Origin: Spirochaetae bacterium HGW-Spirochaetae-2
GTDB taxonomy: Bacteria > Spirochaetota > Spirochaetia > Sphaerochaetales > Sphaerochaetaceae
Direction: 5' to 3'
Assembly (NCBI GenBank): GCA_002839355.1
Contig: PGXW01000028.1
Coordinates: 51,935 to 115,934 of the forward strand
DNA length: 64,000 nt
The number at the start of each line of letters is the position of its first letter. The stretch's first letter is position 1. The translations under genes and the position numbers were made by a program. The notes beneath the pieces were generated by a model that was given only the letters and a program-made list of their open reading frames with translations, had not been told where the DNA came from and ran no database searches. Below are positions 43,904-52,582 of the stretch, in pieces.

Positions 43904-44851
43904 ATGGTAAAAGACCTGAAAGATGGATTGTATGCAAAAATTACCACTAGTCGTGGAGATATCGTAGTATCGCTTTCGTATGACAAGACCCCGATGACTG
44001 TCTCGAATTTTGTTGGATTGGCCGAAGGTGTGCTGAATTTGAAAAATCCGGGTACTCCTTATTACGACGGATTGAAATTTCACCGTGTCATCAGCGATTT
44101 CATGATCCAGACCGGATGCCCACAGGGTACTGGTACCGGTGGACCTGGCTATACCTTCCCTGATGAGATAGTCGATGGATTGAAACATACAGGCCCGGGC
44201 GTACTCTCGATGGCAAATGCCGGCCCTGGTACGAATGGTAGCCAATTCTTCATAACCCATGTTCCAACTCCCTGGTTGGACGGAAAACATAGTGTCTTCG
44301 GATATGTTGTGGAAGGGCTTGACATCGTGAATTCTATCGCACAGGGCGATGTCATGAAAAAAGTCGAGATACTCCGGGTCGGAAAGGATGCTGAAGAATT
44401 CGTTGTATCCAAAGAGAGTTTTGCCAATGAAGTGGTCAAAGCCCAGGACCTGGAGAATTCCAGACTGTCCAAGATCCAAGAAGTTCTCGAAAGGGAATTG
44501 CAGAACCGATGGCCCGATGCGATAAAAACCCCCTCCGGATTGAGATATGTCGTTACTCAGGAAGGTAAAGGAACAAAGACACCCAAGAATGGATCAAAAG
44601 TCACCGTTCATTATACAGGTACGTTGCTGGACGGAAAGATGTTCGACAGTTCGGTAAGACGCGGAGAACCGGCACAGTTTGCTGTCGGGCAAGTGATCGA
44701 AGGCTGGAACGAAGCCTTGGTGACCATGAAGAAGGGAGAGAAGCGGACGCTTGTCATTCCTCCCGAGTTGGGATATGGACAACAAGGTTATCCTGGAGTT
44801 ATTCCGCCGAATTCCTATTTGGTCTTTGACGTGGAACTCTTGGATTTCTAA
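43904..44851 (+). CDS. Dual-family immunophilin: cyclophilin-FKBP fusion peptidyl-prolyl isomerase
   Basis: Two different prolyl isomerase families are joined in one 315-residue protein. Residues 8-165 are a cyclophilin with the active-site residues Arg61, Phe66 and Gln69 ([11 protein letters not shown]), plus [28 protein letters not shown] helical linker (about 175-205) follows. Residues 210-315 are an FKBP domain with the usual Tyr237, Phe247-Asp248, Val264-Ile265 and Trp268, and [28 protein letters not shown]. There is no signal peptide, so it is probably cytoplasmic. The order matches the CFBP class described from Treponema denticola. It lies between parB (19 bp) and radA (8 bp) on the same strand. 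Confidence 0.95.
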   Translation: MVKDLKDGLYAKITTSRGDIVVSLSYDKTPMTVSNFVGLAEGVLNLKNPGTPYYDGLKFHRVISDFMIQTGCPQGTGTGGPGYTFPDEIVDGLKHTGPGVLSMANAGPGTNGSQFFITHVPTPWLDGKHSVFGYVVEGLDIVNSIAQGDVMKKVEILRVGKDAEEFVVSKESFANEVVKAQDLENSRLSKIQEVLERELQNRWPDAIKTPSGLRYVVTQEGKGTKTPKNGSKVTVHYTGTLLDGKMFDSSVRRGEPAQFAVGQVIEGWNEALVTMKKGEKRTLVIPPELGYGQQGYPGVIPPNSYLVFDVELLDF

Positions 44852-44859
44852 AGGTGGCT

Positions 44860-46230
44860 ATGAAAGATCTTTCCACCCAATATGTATGCTCCCAATGCGG
44901 CCGGGTCGAGACCAAATGGCTTGGCCGCTGTCCCGATTGTGGTTCCTGGAACTCCTTTGTCGAAGAGGTTGTCAAGAAACAGGTAAAAACTGGAAAAACA
45001 CAATTAGTAAGCATTCCTAACAAAAGACAAACTGTTACATTGGAAGAAGTAGAACTGGGTAAAGATTTTCGTTACTCTTCGGGAATATCGGAGTTTGATA
45101 GGGTATTGGGTGGTGGAATCATGCGTGGAGGGACCGTTTTGCTTGGTGGAGAACCAGGTATCGGGAAGTCCACACTTATGCTGCAACTTCTGGGAGCCAT
45201 AGAGCACAGGACAGTCTTGTATGTATCCGGGGAAGAGTCCCCAGGGCAGGTCCGGATGCGGGCCCAGCGAATCGGAGTTCCTCTAGGGTCGATCACATTG
45301 TTCAACGACACAAGGCTCGAGCCATTGCTCGAAATCATGAGGACCCAACACCCGGATGTGGTTGTAGTGGATTCCTTGCAGACCTTGTCCAGCGACGAAC
45401 TTCCTTCCGCAGCCGGTTCGGTAAATCAGATGCGAATGTGTACCATGGAATTGGTCGATGCCGCCAAACAGGCGGGCACCGCATTGTTTTTCATAGGTCA
45501 TATAACCAAAGAGGGCCAAATTGCAGGTCCGAAGGCAATTGAACACATAGTAGACACCGTATTGTATTTCGAGCAAGCAGGATCCGGAGTCCGGATTGTT
45601 CGGGCAGTGAAGAATAGATTTGGTTCGGTCGACGAGATCGGCATTTTCCTTATGACCGAGAAGGGGCTGGTTCCAGTCCTGGATCCGGCTGGATTTTTCA
45701 TCAGTGAACGGAAATCGGGAATTTTGCCTGCTGGAATCGCCTTTACTGCCGTAATCGAGGGAAGCAGGACGTTTCTTGTCGAGATACAGGCTTTGACCAT
45801 TCCTGCCAAGGGTGGATACACACGTGTATATTCTGAGCGCATCGATACTGCCCGTGTCACCCGTGTGGCCGCAGTCCTCGAACGGCACGCGCAGGTCTTC
45901 TTTTCCGATAAGGACATCTATGTGAATGTCGCTGGCGGTATCAAGTTGGGGGAAGTATCCATCGAATTGCCTCTTGCGCTCGCCCTCTATTCGGCGGCAA
46001 CCGGCAAGGCTCTACCCAGCACACTCGTTTCCATGGGTGAACTGAGTCTTGCGGGTGAAGTCAGGCCAGTCGGGTTTGGGGACAAGCGGGTGAAGGGCGC
46101 CGTCGATATGGGCTTTTCAACCATTATCGCTCCACAATCGATGCCATTGGAGCCTATCGCATCGATTCTTCGTTGCGAGCGAATCATAGATGCGATCAAT
46201 CTCATTTCAACCATGGATCCAACCAATTAG
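44860..46230 (+). CDS. radA: DNA repair protein RadA
   Basis: A RecA-like branch-migration ATPase acting in recombination repair. The 456-residue protein has an N-terminal four-cysteine zinc finger (CSQCGRVETKWLGRCPDCG), Walker A GGEPGIGKSTLMLQLL, the RadA-specific KNRFG motif in VRAVKNRFGSVDEIGIF, and a C-terminal Lon-like domain (NVAGGIKLGEVSIELPLALALYSAAT). I use the ATG at 44860, preceded by AAAGG; a GTG six bases earlier is the alternative. A 21-bp motif inside the gene (45004-45024) recurs twice near its 3' end. Confidence 0.96.
   Translation: MKDLSTQYVCSQCGRVETKWLGRCPDCGSWNSFVEEVVKKQVKTGKTQLVSIPNKRQTVTLEEVELGKDFRYSSGISEFDRVLGGGIMRGGTVLLGGEPGIGKSTLMLQLLGAIEHRTVLYVSGEESPGQVRMRAQRIGVPLGSITLFNDTRLEPLLEIMRTQHPDVVVVDSLQTLSSDELPSAAGSVNQMRMCTMELVDAAKQAGTALFFIGHITKEGQIAGPKAIEHIVDTVLYFEQAGSGVRIVRAVKNRFGSVDEIGIFLMTEKGLVPVLDPAGFFISERKSGILPAGIAFTAVIEGSRTFLVEIQALTIPAKGGYTRVYSERIDTARVTRVAAVLERHAQVFFSDKDIYVNVAGGIKLGEVSIELPLALALYSAATGKALPSTLVSMGELSLAGEVRPVGFGDKRVKGAVDMGFSTIIAPQSMPLEPIASILRCERIIDAINLISTMDPTN
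45004..45024. repeat. TTAG-n-CCTAAC motif copy 1 (inside radA)
   Basis: TTAGTAAG then CAT then TCCTAACAAA. It encodes LVSIPNK in the linker after the RadA zinc finger. It matches copy 2 at 19 of 21 positions. Confidence 0.6.
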
Positions 46231-46247
46231 TTAGCGTTCCTAACAAA
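46227..46247. repeat. TTAG-n-CCTAAC motif copy 2 (over the radA stop)
   Basis: TTAGTTAG then CGT then TCCTAACAAA. The first TAG is the radA stop codon. The core is a rough palindrome (GTTAG...CTAAC). Confidence 0.6.
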
Positions 46248-46321
46248 CAATTTGATTGAATACCCCCAATTGCATGTATCCAAAGCATGCCCATACGGAT
46301 GGCAGTAGGAGAGGGCTTGTA

Positions 46322-46342
46322 TTAGTAAGTGATCCTAACTAA
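46322..46342. repeat. TTAG-n-CCTAAC motif copy 3 (before traB 3' end)
   Basis: TTAGTAAG then TGA then TCCTAACTAA. It matches copy 2 at 16-17 of 21 positions. It lies in the convergent radA-traB spacer. Confidence 0.55.
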
Positions 46343-46355
46343 TGTAGGCCGCTAG

Positions 46356-47558
46356 CTATGCCGCTCCACCAAGCCTGCTGATCAACAATGGGAAGGCTAT
46401 AAATGTTCCGATGGAAGCAAAGATGCTGGTTGTCATGAAGATCAATAGGGCATGGATTATCCGGTTGGTGAACCATCCCTTGAACGTCATGATATCGTCG
46501 GAGACATGTTCGAAATCCTTTACCCTGGGCTTGCGCATCGAAGCTTCGACAATCCCGGAAACCATCCCGACTCCCAGCGTTGGGCTCAGTGCAGTTACTG
46601 GGGCGGCCAGCATCGAGAGAATAATCGTGACCGGGTGGGCTAGGGAGAGGATAGCCGCAAGACCTGTGAGCGAAGCGTTCAGCCCGAACCAGTAGAGGAA
46701 CATCTCAATACCTTGGTCCCATCCGGACCGGATGAATCCGAGGGCGATGATACCGACCAAAGCAATCACTATGGCCCATGAAATTATCGGTCCGGCCTTC
46801 GAGGGCGCTGGAACTGAAGTGATTGATGTCACATCGTCCGACACTTCCTTCCGGTCGAGCTTTTCCATATGGGCAACCAATCCGGGAGCATGTCCCGCAC
46901 CGACAACAGCAACGAGCCGATTTCCGGGAGAACTGTATATCTTGGAAGCCAGGTACTGGTCCCGCTCGTCTATCAAGACCCGCTTGACAGTCGGCAACTC
47001 CTTTGCCATGTCGTCAAGCATGGATTGCAGCACATTGGTTTCCTTCAGCCGTTCGAGTTCCTCATTACTGATCTCCTCCTTGGAGAATACCGCCGTCAGA
47101 AGAGAGGAAATCAACTTGAGTTTGTTCCACATGTTGGAAAGACGCCAAGCGCGTTTGAAAGTCACCTGTATTTCCCGGTCACAAAGGGAGAGGGGGATAT
47201 TCCTTTCGGTTGCCAAATTCGCGGCACGCATGATCTCATCGCCGGGAGATACTCCCATCTGGGTTCCTAATTTCTTTTGGTATGACGACAGGGCCATGTT
47301 TGCGAGCATCAGGAAGCCCTTGTTCTCTTTGAGTATCGTCTTGATATTGAGGTTTTCCCATCCCTGGACCTCCGTCCTGGAACGGTAGCGTCCTTCATCG
47401 AGTTCCACGCAAATGCGGTCGGGACCAATCTCGTCGATTGTTCGGGCGACTTCATCGACACTATCCTGGGATACATGTGCCGTTCCAATTAAAGTAATCT
47501 CTTTGCCGTCGGCACAAACAAGCCGTTGCATGGTATCGCTGATCCGTTCGATTGTCAC
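46356..47558 (-). CDS. TraB/PrgY family membrane protein
   Basis: The 400-residue protein has a soluble N-terminal TraB domain: ITLIGTAHVSQDSVDEVARTIDEIGPDRICVELDEGRY, and later LIDERDQYLASKI with VAVVGAGHAPGLVAHM. These conserve the Gly-Thr-Ala-His, Glu and Gly-His positions shared with TIKI/PrgY metalloprotease-like proteins. A C-terminal half follows with four or five membrane helices. PrgY in Enterococcus reduces pheromone activity; the chromosomal family role is not established. I start it at GTG 47558, which has GGAGG at good spacing; an upstream TTG at 47582 does not. It is convergent with radA and divergent from the LysO-like gene. Confidence 0.9.
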   Translation of the reverse strand: MTIERISDTMQRLVCADGKEITLIGTAHVSQDSVDEVARTIDEIGPDRICVELDEGRYRSRTEVQGWENLNIKTILKENKGFLMLANMALSSYQKKLGTQMGVSPGDEIMRAANLATERNIPLSLCDREIQVTFKRAWRLSNMWNKLKLISSLLTAVFSKEEISNEELERLKETNVLQSMLDDMAKELPTVKRVLIDERDQYLASKIYSSPGNRLVAVVGAGHAPGLVAHMEKLDRKEVSDDVTSITSVPAPSKAGPIISWAIVIALVGIIALGFIRSGWDQGIEMFLYWFGLNASLTGLAAILSLAHPVTIILSMLAAPVTALSPTLGVGMVSGIVEASMRKPRVKDFEHVSDDIMTFKGWFTNRIIHALLIFMTTSIFASIGTFIAFPLLISRLGGAA

Positions 47559-47653
47559 CCTTGATCCTCCACGTTTGTACAAATATACTTATGATGGACA
47601 AAAGGTACAAGGACTTGCTTGAGTAAGGCAGGTGTTTCCGCTAGTGTGTCGGT

Positions 47654-48574
47654 ATGCAGACGCTATGGTATCTCCTCAAATTGTTCCTCAGCCTTGGTCT
47701 AGGCGCGCTGGTTGCCCATTTGGTGGGGAAGCATCGGTTTCAGAAGGTAACCGGGAAGGCCTTGGATGGTATCCTCTATAGCTTGTTGTTCCTCATGGGT
47801 GTCAACACCGCGAGAATTCCCGATATCAAATCCCAAATCATGCAAATTGGTCTCGATGCGATCGTGGCTACGGCTCTGGTGACTATCGGTTGCATCGTCA
47901 CCGCCTCTTTGCTGGGGTTGCTGGTGAATAGGAAGGTGAGTCCCTCTCAGCGTGTCGTGCAACGAATCACATGGGATAGGCTGAAAACACCGGTGGTCAT
48001 GATCTCGATTGTGGTTGCCGGGATTGCCATGGCATCGGTTACCAACTGGTTCGACTGGTTTGAAAGCTCGATGATCACCATCATCCTCTATCTGTTGCTG
48101 TTTCTTGTGGGTATGCAGATGGTCCAGCATGAGGTGGATCTGATTCCACTGTTGAAATCCCCGATGATGTTCCTGCTACCGCTATCAACAGTCCTGGGAA
48201 CGTATCTGGGGGCCTTGGTGTTCCCATTGGTTTCCACCTACACACTCCGGGACTCCCTGGCGCTTGTCTCTGGATTCGGCTGGTACTCATTGTCGGGAGT
48301 GTTGATCAGCAGTCTCGGCGACCCCCAGTTGGGAGCAGTCTCCTTTTTAAGCAATCTATTCAGGGAGTCGCTGGCATTTGTTCTCATTCCGGTTGTATCG
48401 GCACTATCCCATGCCTCCTTTTCCGCCATCAGCATAGCCGGTGCGACAAGTATGGACGTCACACTGCCGTTGTTGAAGAAGAGTCTTGGCGATTCTGTGG
48501 TTCCCTTGGCGATCGCACACGGTGTGATCATGACGCTCCTGGCGCCTTTTCTCATTCCCTTGTGGTTTGTGTAG
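47654..48574 (+). CDS. LysO (YbjE)-family lysine exporter
   Basis: The 306-residue protein has about eight membrane helices and the LysO landmarks. The N-terminal repeat includes LDGILYSLLFLMGVNTARIPD, followed by LILYLLLFLVGMQM-type and SGFGWYSLSGVLISSLGDPQLGAVSFLSNLFRESLAFVLIPVV segments. The C-terminal part has GATSMDVTLPLLKKSLGDSVVPLAIAHGVIMTLLAPFLIP. LysO exports lysine and some analogues in E. coli. No lysine riboswitch fits in the 71-95 bp upstream. Its last 23 bases overlap the end of the minus-strand gene downstream. Confidence 0.9.
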   Translation: MQTLWYLLKLFLSLGLGALVAHLVGKHRFQKVTGKALDGILYSLLFLMGVNTARIPDIKSQIMQIGLDAIVATALVTIGCIVTASLLGLLVNRKVSPSQRVVQRITWDRLKTPVVMISIVVAGIAMASVTNWFDWFESSMITIILYLLLFLVGMQMVQHEVDLIPLLKSPMMFLLPLSTVLGTYLGALVFPLVSTYTLRDSLALVSGFGWYSLSGVLISSLGDPQLGAVSFLSNLFRESLAFVLIPVVSALSHASFSAISIAGATSMDVTLPLLKKSLGDSVVPLAIAHGVIMTLLAPFLIPLWFV

Positions 48575-48980
48575 CGGTGATCAGTTGGACCGCAAAGTCG
48601 GATTCACGCTCCTTGTATACGCGGACGAAGAGTTGCAATTCATCTTCCTGTTGGCAATCAACCGATAGGACGAACCGATTGAGTAGTGGTATGAGTGCTG
48701 ATCCGGTTTGGGGAGGAAAGGAAAGCTGGGAGAACAGGTAGGTTCCCATGGGAATAGCGATAAGGCCTGGTTCCTTTTCCTCCGGCTCGCGGAAGGCAAC
48801 CGTATGGCAGCTCAGGATACATAGTTCATCTGTCATCGTCGCAGAGCAAACCATGCATCCGTCGGAGCCGACAGGGCTTTCCTCGAGTTTTCCCAGAAGC
48901 ATGTCGAAGGCTTGGTCGCATTGCTTGGGGTTTTCCAGGATGTGTGTATAGGATAAGGGTTGTTGTAGATGCAGTTTCAT
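48552..48980 (-). CDS. Hypothetical protein
   Basis: I do not recognise a family. The 142-residue product has no signal peptide or membrane span. It contains three cysteines in the first half (CDQAF, CMVCS) and a mixed alpha/beta pattern with LFSQLSFPPQTGSALIPLLNRF and ELQLFVRVYKE. A small ligand-binding fold is conceivable but not supported. The ATG at 48980 lies only 16 bp from the divergent YgjP start, and the Shine-Dalgarno is poor. It overlaps the lysO stop convergently by 23 bases. The frame is open far upstream over YgjP, but that is shadow. Coding status is likely, not certain. Confidence 0.6.
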   Translation of the reverse strand: MKLHLQQPLSYTHILENPKQCDQAFDMLLGKLEESPVGSDGCMVCSATMTDELCILSCHTVAFREPEEKEPGLIAIPMGTYLFSQLSFPPQTGSALIPLLNRFVLSVDCQQEDELQLFVRVYKERESDFAVQLITATQTTRE

Positions 48981-48996
48981 GGGAGATGCACTGTTC

Positions 48997-49728
48997 ATGG
49001 ATAGGATTGTAGTAAAAACAGCTGGCAAAGTACAGTATGAACTCATCAGAAAAACGAATAGGCGCCGGATTGCCTTGCGCGTGACCGACGATGCCCGCGT
49101 TGTAGTCTCTGCACCAAGCAGAACCCCAAGGACAACTATCGATCGATTTGTCACGGACCACGTCGATTGGATAGAACGGAAACTTGCGGCTGTTGGCTCA
49201 TTGCCAAAGACGCTTCCCGAACATACGTACACGGACGGCGACCGCTTCCTGGTTTTTGGTGAGGAGAAGATCCTGAAGGTCCAGAGGGGTGGAGTAGCTA
49301 CCGCCACTTGCAAGCTTGTGGAGGATACCTTGGTGGTCCACGCCCGCAGTGGGGCAAAAGGTACAGCGATCGGAAAAGCGATCTCTCTCTGGTACGTGGA
49401 ACTTGGCAACCAGGTATATGGGGAGCTGGTGAAGAAGTGGTTGGGTCGTATCGGGTATGCTGGGGCGAACCGACCCGTGGTGGTTTCAATGGCTTCGTAC
49501 CCCAAGCGCATGGGCAGTTGTTCCCAGAAGGGCGAACTGCGGTTTGCGGTCCGTTCTTTGATGTTGCCATTGCCATTGGTGGATTATCTGGCATTGCACG
49601 AGGTTGCCCATCTGGTGCACTTCAATCATGGAGCTTCCTTCAAGCAATTGCTCGAAAGCTGTATGCCGGATTGGAAACTCCGACAACATGAAATGTCATC
49701 CCTACGAATCAGAACCGCGCATATTTGA
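48997..49728 (+). CDS. YgjP/DUF45-type metalloprotease-like protein
   Basis: The 243-residue protein matches the YgjP-like (M48-related) family: an N-terminal YELIRKTNRRRIALRVTDDARVVVSAPS, then IDRFVTDHVDWIERKL, and a C-terminal zinc site LHEVAHLVHFNHGASF with the HExxH core (HEVAH) followed by a further His. The conserved SYPKRMGSCSQKGELRF corresponds to the family RWGSC element. Function in the family is poorly known. The ATG at 48997 follows GGGAGA by ten bases. It is divergent from the hypothetical gene at 48552-48980 with hardly any spacer. Confidence 0.9.
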   Translation: MDRIVVKTAGKVQYELIRKTNRRRIALRVTDDARVVVSAPSRTPRTTIDRFVTDHVDWIERKLAAVGSLPKTLPEHTYTDGDRFLVFGEEKILKVQRGGVATATCKLVEDTLVVHARSGAKGTAIGKAISLWYVELGNQVYGELVKKWLGRIGYAGANRPVVVSMASYPKRMGSCSQKGELRFAVRSLMLPLPLVDYLALHEVAHLVHFNHGASFKQLLESCMPDWKLRQHEMSSLRIRTAHI

Positions 49729-49816
49729 ACTCATAAAGTAGTGGGAATGGCAGGAATCTACCAATCGGTCATGATTTGTGATATAACGGGGAGACGAAAC
49801 CGATGTGGGAGGATGT

Positions 49817-51049
49817 ATGAAACCGGATACTTTGGCACCTGGCATCCATCGTGTATATGCACGTATTGGCGATAGGGATTTGTTCGAGGGCATTTGGCCC
49901 ATACCTCACGGAGTGTTGTTGAACTCGTATGTGGTGCAGGGAACCGAGAAGACTGCCTTTATCGATCTTGTGAAGGACTGGGAAGGAGCCGTTGGTGCCG
50001 TCGAGCAGCAGATGTCTGACTTGGGCTTGTCGTTCAAGGATATCGATTACCTTGTTCTGAACCACATGGAGCCTGACCACACCGGTTCGTTGGCACAGTT
50101 GTGCAAACAGAACCCCAACATTGAAATCCTCTGTACGAAAAAAGCGGTTCCACTTGTCGAAGCCTTCTACGGAATAACGGAACAGGTCAGATCTGTCGCG
50201 TCGAAAGATACAGTTGATCTCGGGGGCAAGACACTGGTTTTCGAAGAGACGCCGAATATCCACTGGCCAGAGACGATGATGACGTATGTACCGGAGGACG
50301 GGGTGCTCTTTTCCTGTGATGCCTTCGGATCGTTCGGCCAATATGAACATTGTTTCGACGACGAACTGACCAGCGGTGAATGGGAGCTGCTCATACCCGA
50401 AACCGAGCGCTACTATGCCAACATCGTCTCCTCGTTCAGCCAATTCGTACTGCGGGGTATCCAAAAGTTGGCGGGACTCGATATCCGCATGGTTGCTCCG
50501 AGCCACGGAATCGTGTGGAGAAAGGATCCTGCGAGGATTATCGAGCTGTACAAGACCTTGGCCGAAAATATGAACGGACCGGCCGAAGCGGAAGTCACCT
50601 TCGTGTGGAGCAGCATGTACGGCAATACCGCAGCGCTCGTCCCCATAATCAAGAAAACACTTGAGGACGAAGGTTTGACCGTAAGGATGCATGAGGTCCC
50701 CAAGGAACACGCCTCCTTCGTACTGGCATCCGCTTGGCGAACAAGCGGTCTGGTTATCGGTATGCCGACCTACGAATACCGCATGTTCCCTCCCATGTAC
50801 CATATCTTGGATATCCTCGAGAGAAGCCATGTGAACAATCGCAAGGTCATGCGTTTCGGTTCCTTCGGATGGTCCGGCGGTGCCCAAAAGCAATTCGACC
50901 CTTTCGTTGAATCCTTGAAGTGGGATTGTGTCGGAGTCGTCGAATACCAGGGAGCTCCTACCGAAGACGACAAGGCGAAGGCAATCGGCACGGCAAAAGA
51001 ACTGGCTCGCAGTGTGAAGCACTGGAGCCGTAAGAAGACAGCGGAATAA
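49817..51049 (+). CDS. Flavodiiron protein (FprA type)
   Basis: An oxygen or nitric oxide reductase of anaerobes. The 410-residue protein has an N-terminal metallo-beta-lactamase-like diiron domain with HMEPDH (the H-x-E-x-D-H ligand motif), FSCDAFGSFGQ and the last His in SHGIVW. A C-terminal flavodoxin domain starts near 265 with VWSSMYGNTAAL and includes GMPTYEYRMFPPM and FGSFGWSGGAQ. No rubredoxin domain is fused. The ATG at 49817 has GGAGG four bases upstream. Electrons would come from a separate rubredoxin or reductase not seen here. It supports an anaerobic lifestyle with oxygen exposure. Confidence 0.95.
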   Translation: MKPDTLAPGIHRVYARIGDRDLFEGIWPIPHGVLLNSYVVQGTEKTAFIDLVKDWEGAVGAVEQQMSDLGLSFKDIDYLVLNHMEPDHTGSLAQLCKQNPNIEILCTKKAVPLVEAFYGITEQVRSVASKDTVDLGGKTLVFEETPNIHWPETMMTYVPEDGVLFSCDAFGSFGQYEHCFDDELTSGEWELLIPETERYYANIVSSFSQFVLRGIQKLAGLDIRMVAPSHGIVWRKDPARIIELYKTLAENMNGPAEAEVTFVWSSMYGNTAALVPIIKKTLEDEGLTVRMHEVPKEHASFVLASAWRTSGLVIGMPTYEYRMFPPMYHILDILERSHVNNRKVMRFGSFGWSGGAQKQFDPFVESLKWDCVGVVEYQGAPTEDDKAKAIGTAKELARSVKHWSRKKTAE

Positions 51050-51084
51050 GTGGTTTCACCGTGACGATCGTGTTTCCGGATTCC

Positions 51085-52560
51085 TCAAGAAATGATCGGA
51101 CAGAGATGCCGTAGGAATTCGGCGATTCTGGCCGTTGAAGAAATGGAAACCCGCTCCTTGGGCGAGTGGACATCCATGAGGTTCGGGCCGAGCGAAACGG
51201 AATCCATACCATCGACAAGCGAGTTGATGATGCCGCATTCCAACCCTGCGTGGATTGCCGTTATCTGGGCTTTCTTGCCCATGTGCTTCTTCCATGCGGT
51301 GGCGCAGAATCCTGCAAGCGGGGAGGACGGGTCCGGAGTCCATGCCGGGTACGGATTCTCCAATTTGCATGTGGCTCCAGCAGTCTCGAAAGCCAAAACG
51401 GCCCTCTTCGCGATCATGTCGCGGGAAGAGAGTATCGACGATCGGTGACTGGTAACCAACGTAAACGCCTTCCCGGTTGTTTTTATAACCGCCAGGTTGG
51501 AGGAGGTCTCCACCATTCCGTCAATGGTTTGGCTCATACGTTCCACACCGTGTGGAGCAAGGCACAGTGCATTGATCATTGCCTCGCTCTGTTGTGCCGT
51601 CGAAGCTTCGGTGGCCTGCTTCCTCGACTTGGAGACAGTCAGGTTTATCCCCGGATCTGCTTGTGCGTATTCCTTCTTGAGGTCCTTCAATACTTGTGTG
51701 GCAATCGATTCTACAAGCTCAAGTCGTTCTGAGGGTATCGTAATGGTTGCACGGCAACTGCTGGGAATGACATTGCGTTTGGTGCCACCGGCCATGTGCA
51801 CCAAGCGGACCGTACATTCGTCCGATATCGTTCGCAACAACCTGGCCATACAGGATATGGCATTTGCACGCTGTTTGTGGATTTCTCCACCCGAATGTCC
51901 TCCGAGCAATCCGTCGAGCGTCACATCCAACAGGAGTTCACGTTTGGTGACCGGGGCAAGTTCAAGCGGCACGGATGCGTTGATTTCAACTCCACCGGCA
52001 CAACCGATGAAGAAGATTCCCTCTTCCTCACTATCAAGGTTGAGCATCTTCCTGCTATCTATCATGGAGGCATCGAGTCCGAAGGCGCCTTCCAATCCGG
52101 TTTCTTCCGAAGTAGTGAAAATCGCTTCCAATGGACCATGTGAAGCTTCGGGATCGGTGAAAAGGTCGAGGGCCAGGGCAATAGCAATCCCATTGTCGGC
52201 TCCAAGAGTCGTTCCTCTGGCCTTGAGCCAATCCCCATCGCGTTCAAGCACCAATGGATCGGTGGCGAAGTTGAATTCGACATCGTCCTCTTTTACACAG
52301 ACCATGTCCATATGGCCTTGCAATGCCAGGGAGGGGATATGCTCCATTCCTTTTGTGGCCGGAACCTTGATAATCACATTTCCCGCATCATCGACATGGA
52401 AGGCGAATCCATGATTCTTGGCGAATTCGACCAGGTATGCGCGAACTCGACCCTCGTTCCCCGACTCCCTTGGAATCTGGGTCAGGTCGAGAAAATAATT
52501 CCAAAGCCTTTGTGGCTCCAACCCTTCGATCGCACGTTCAGATGCACCATGTTGTGCCAT
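51085..52560 (-). CDS. pepD: Aminoacyl-histidine dipeptidase (PepD-type, M20)
   Basis: A cytoplasmic two-zinc dipeptidase of broad substrate range. The 491-residue protein shows the M20 active site in order: LALQGHMDMVCV (first His and Asp), TTLGADNGIAIALAL (bridging Asp), TTSEETGLEGAFG (Glu general base and ligand), and LNLDSEEEGIFFIGCAGG. The C-terminal His ligand is in AIHAGLECGI. Length fits the PepD family (about 485). It is the end of a minus-strand run nagA-pepD; nagA starts upstream and ends 22 bp before this gene. Confidence 0.95.
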   Translation of the reverse strand: MAQHGASERAIEGLEPQRLWNYFLDLTQIPRESGNEGRVRAYLVEFAKNHGFAFHVDDAGNVIIKVPATKGMEHIPSLALQGHMDMVCVKEDDVEFNFATDPLVLERDGDWLKARGTTLGADNGIAIALALDLFTDPEASHGPLEAIFTTSEETGLEGAFGLDASMIDSRKMLNLDSEEEGIFFIGCAGGVEINASVPLELAPVTKRELLLDVTLDGLLGGHSGGEIHKQRANAISCMARLLRTISDECTVRLVHMAGGTKRNVIPSSCRATITIPSERLELVESIATQVLKDLKKEYAQADPGINLTVSKSRKQATEASTAQQSEAMINALCLAPHGVERMSQTIDGMVETSSNLAVIKTTGKAFTLVTSHRSSILSSRDMIAKRAVLAFETAGATCKLENPYPAWTPDPSSPLAGFCATAWKKHMGKKAQITAIHAGLECGIINSLVDGMDSVSLGPNLMDVHSPKERVSISSTARIAEFLRHLCPIIS

Positions 52561-52582
52561 GCCTTCCCCCTAGAGCAAGTTG

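Noticed and set aside
45004..46342. Calling the TTAG/CCTAAC motifs metal-regulator operators
   Set aside because: They lie in coding DNA and a convergent spacer, and similarity to DtxR sites is loose. Kept only as a repeat.
47583..47653. Possible lysine riboswitch before the LysO-like gene
   Set aside because: Only 71-95 bp are available, much less than an L box needs.
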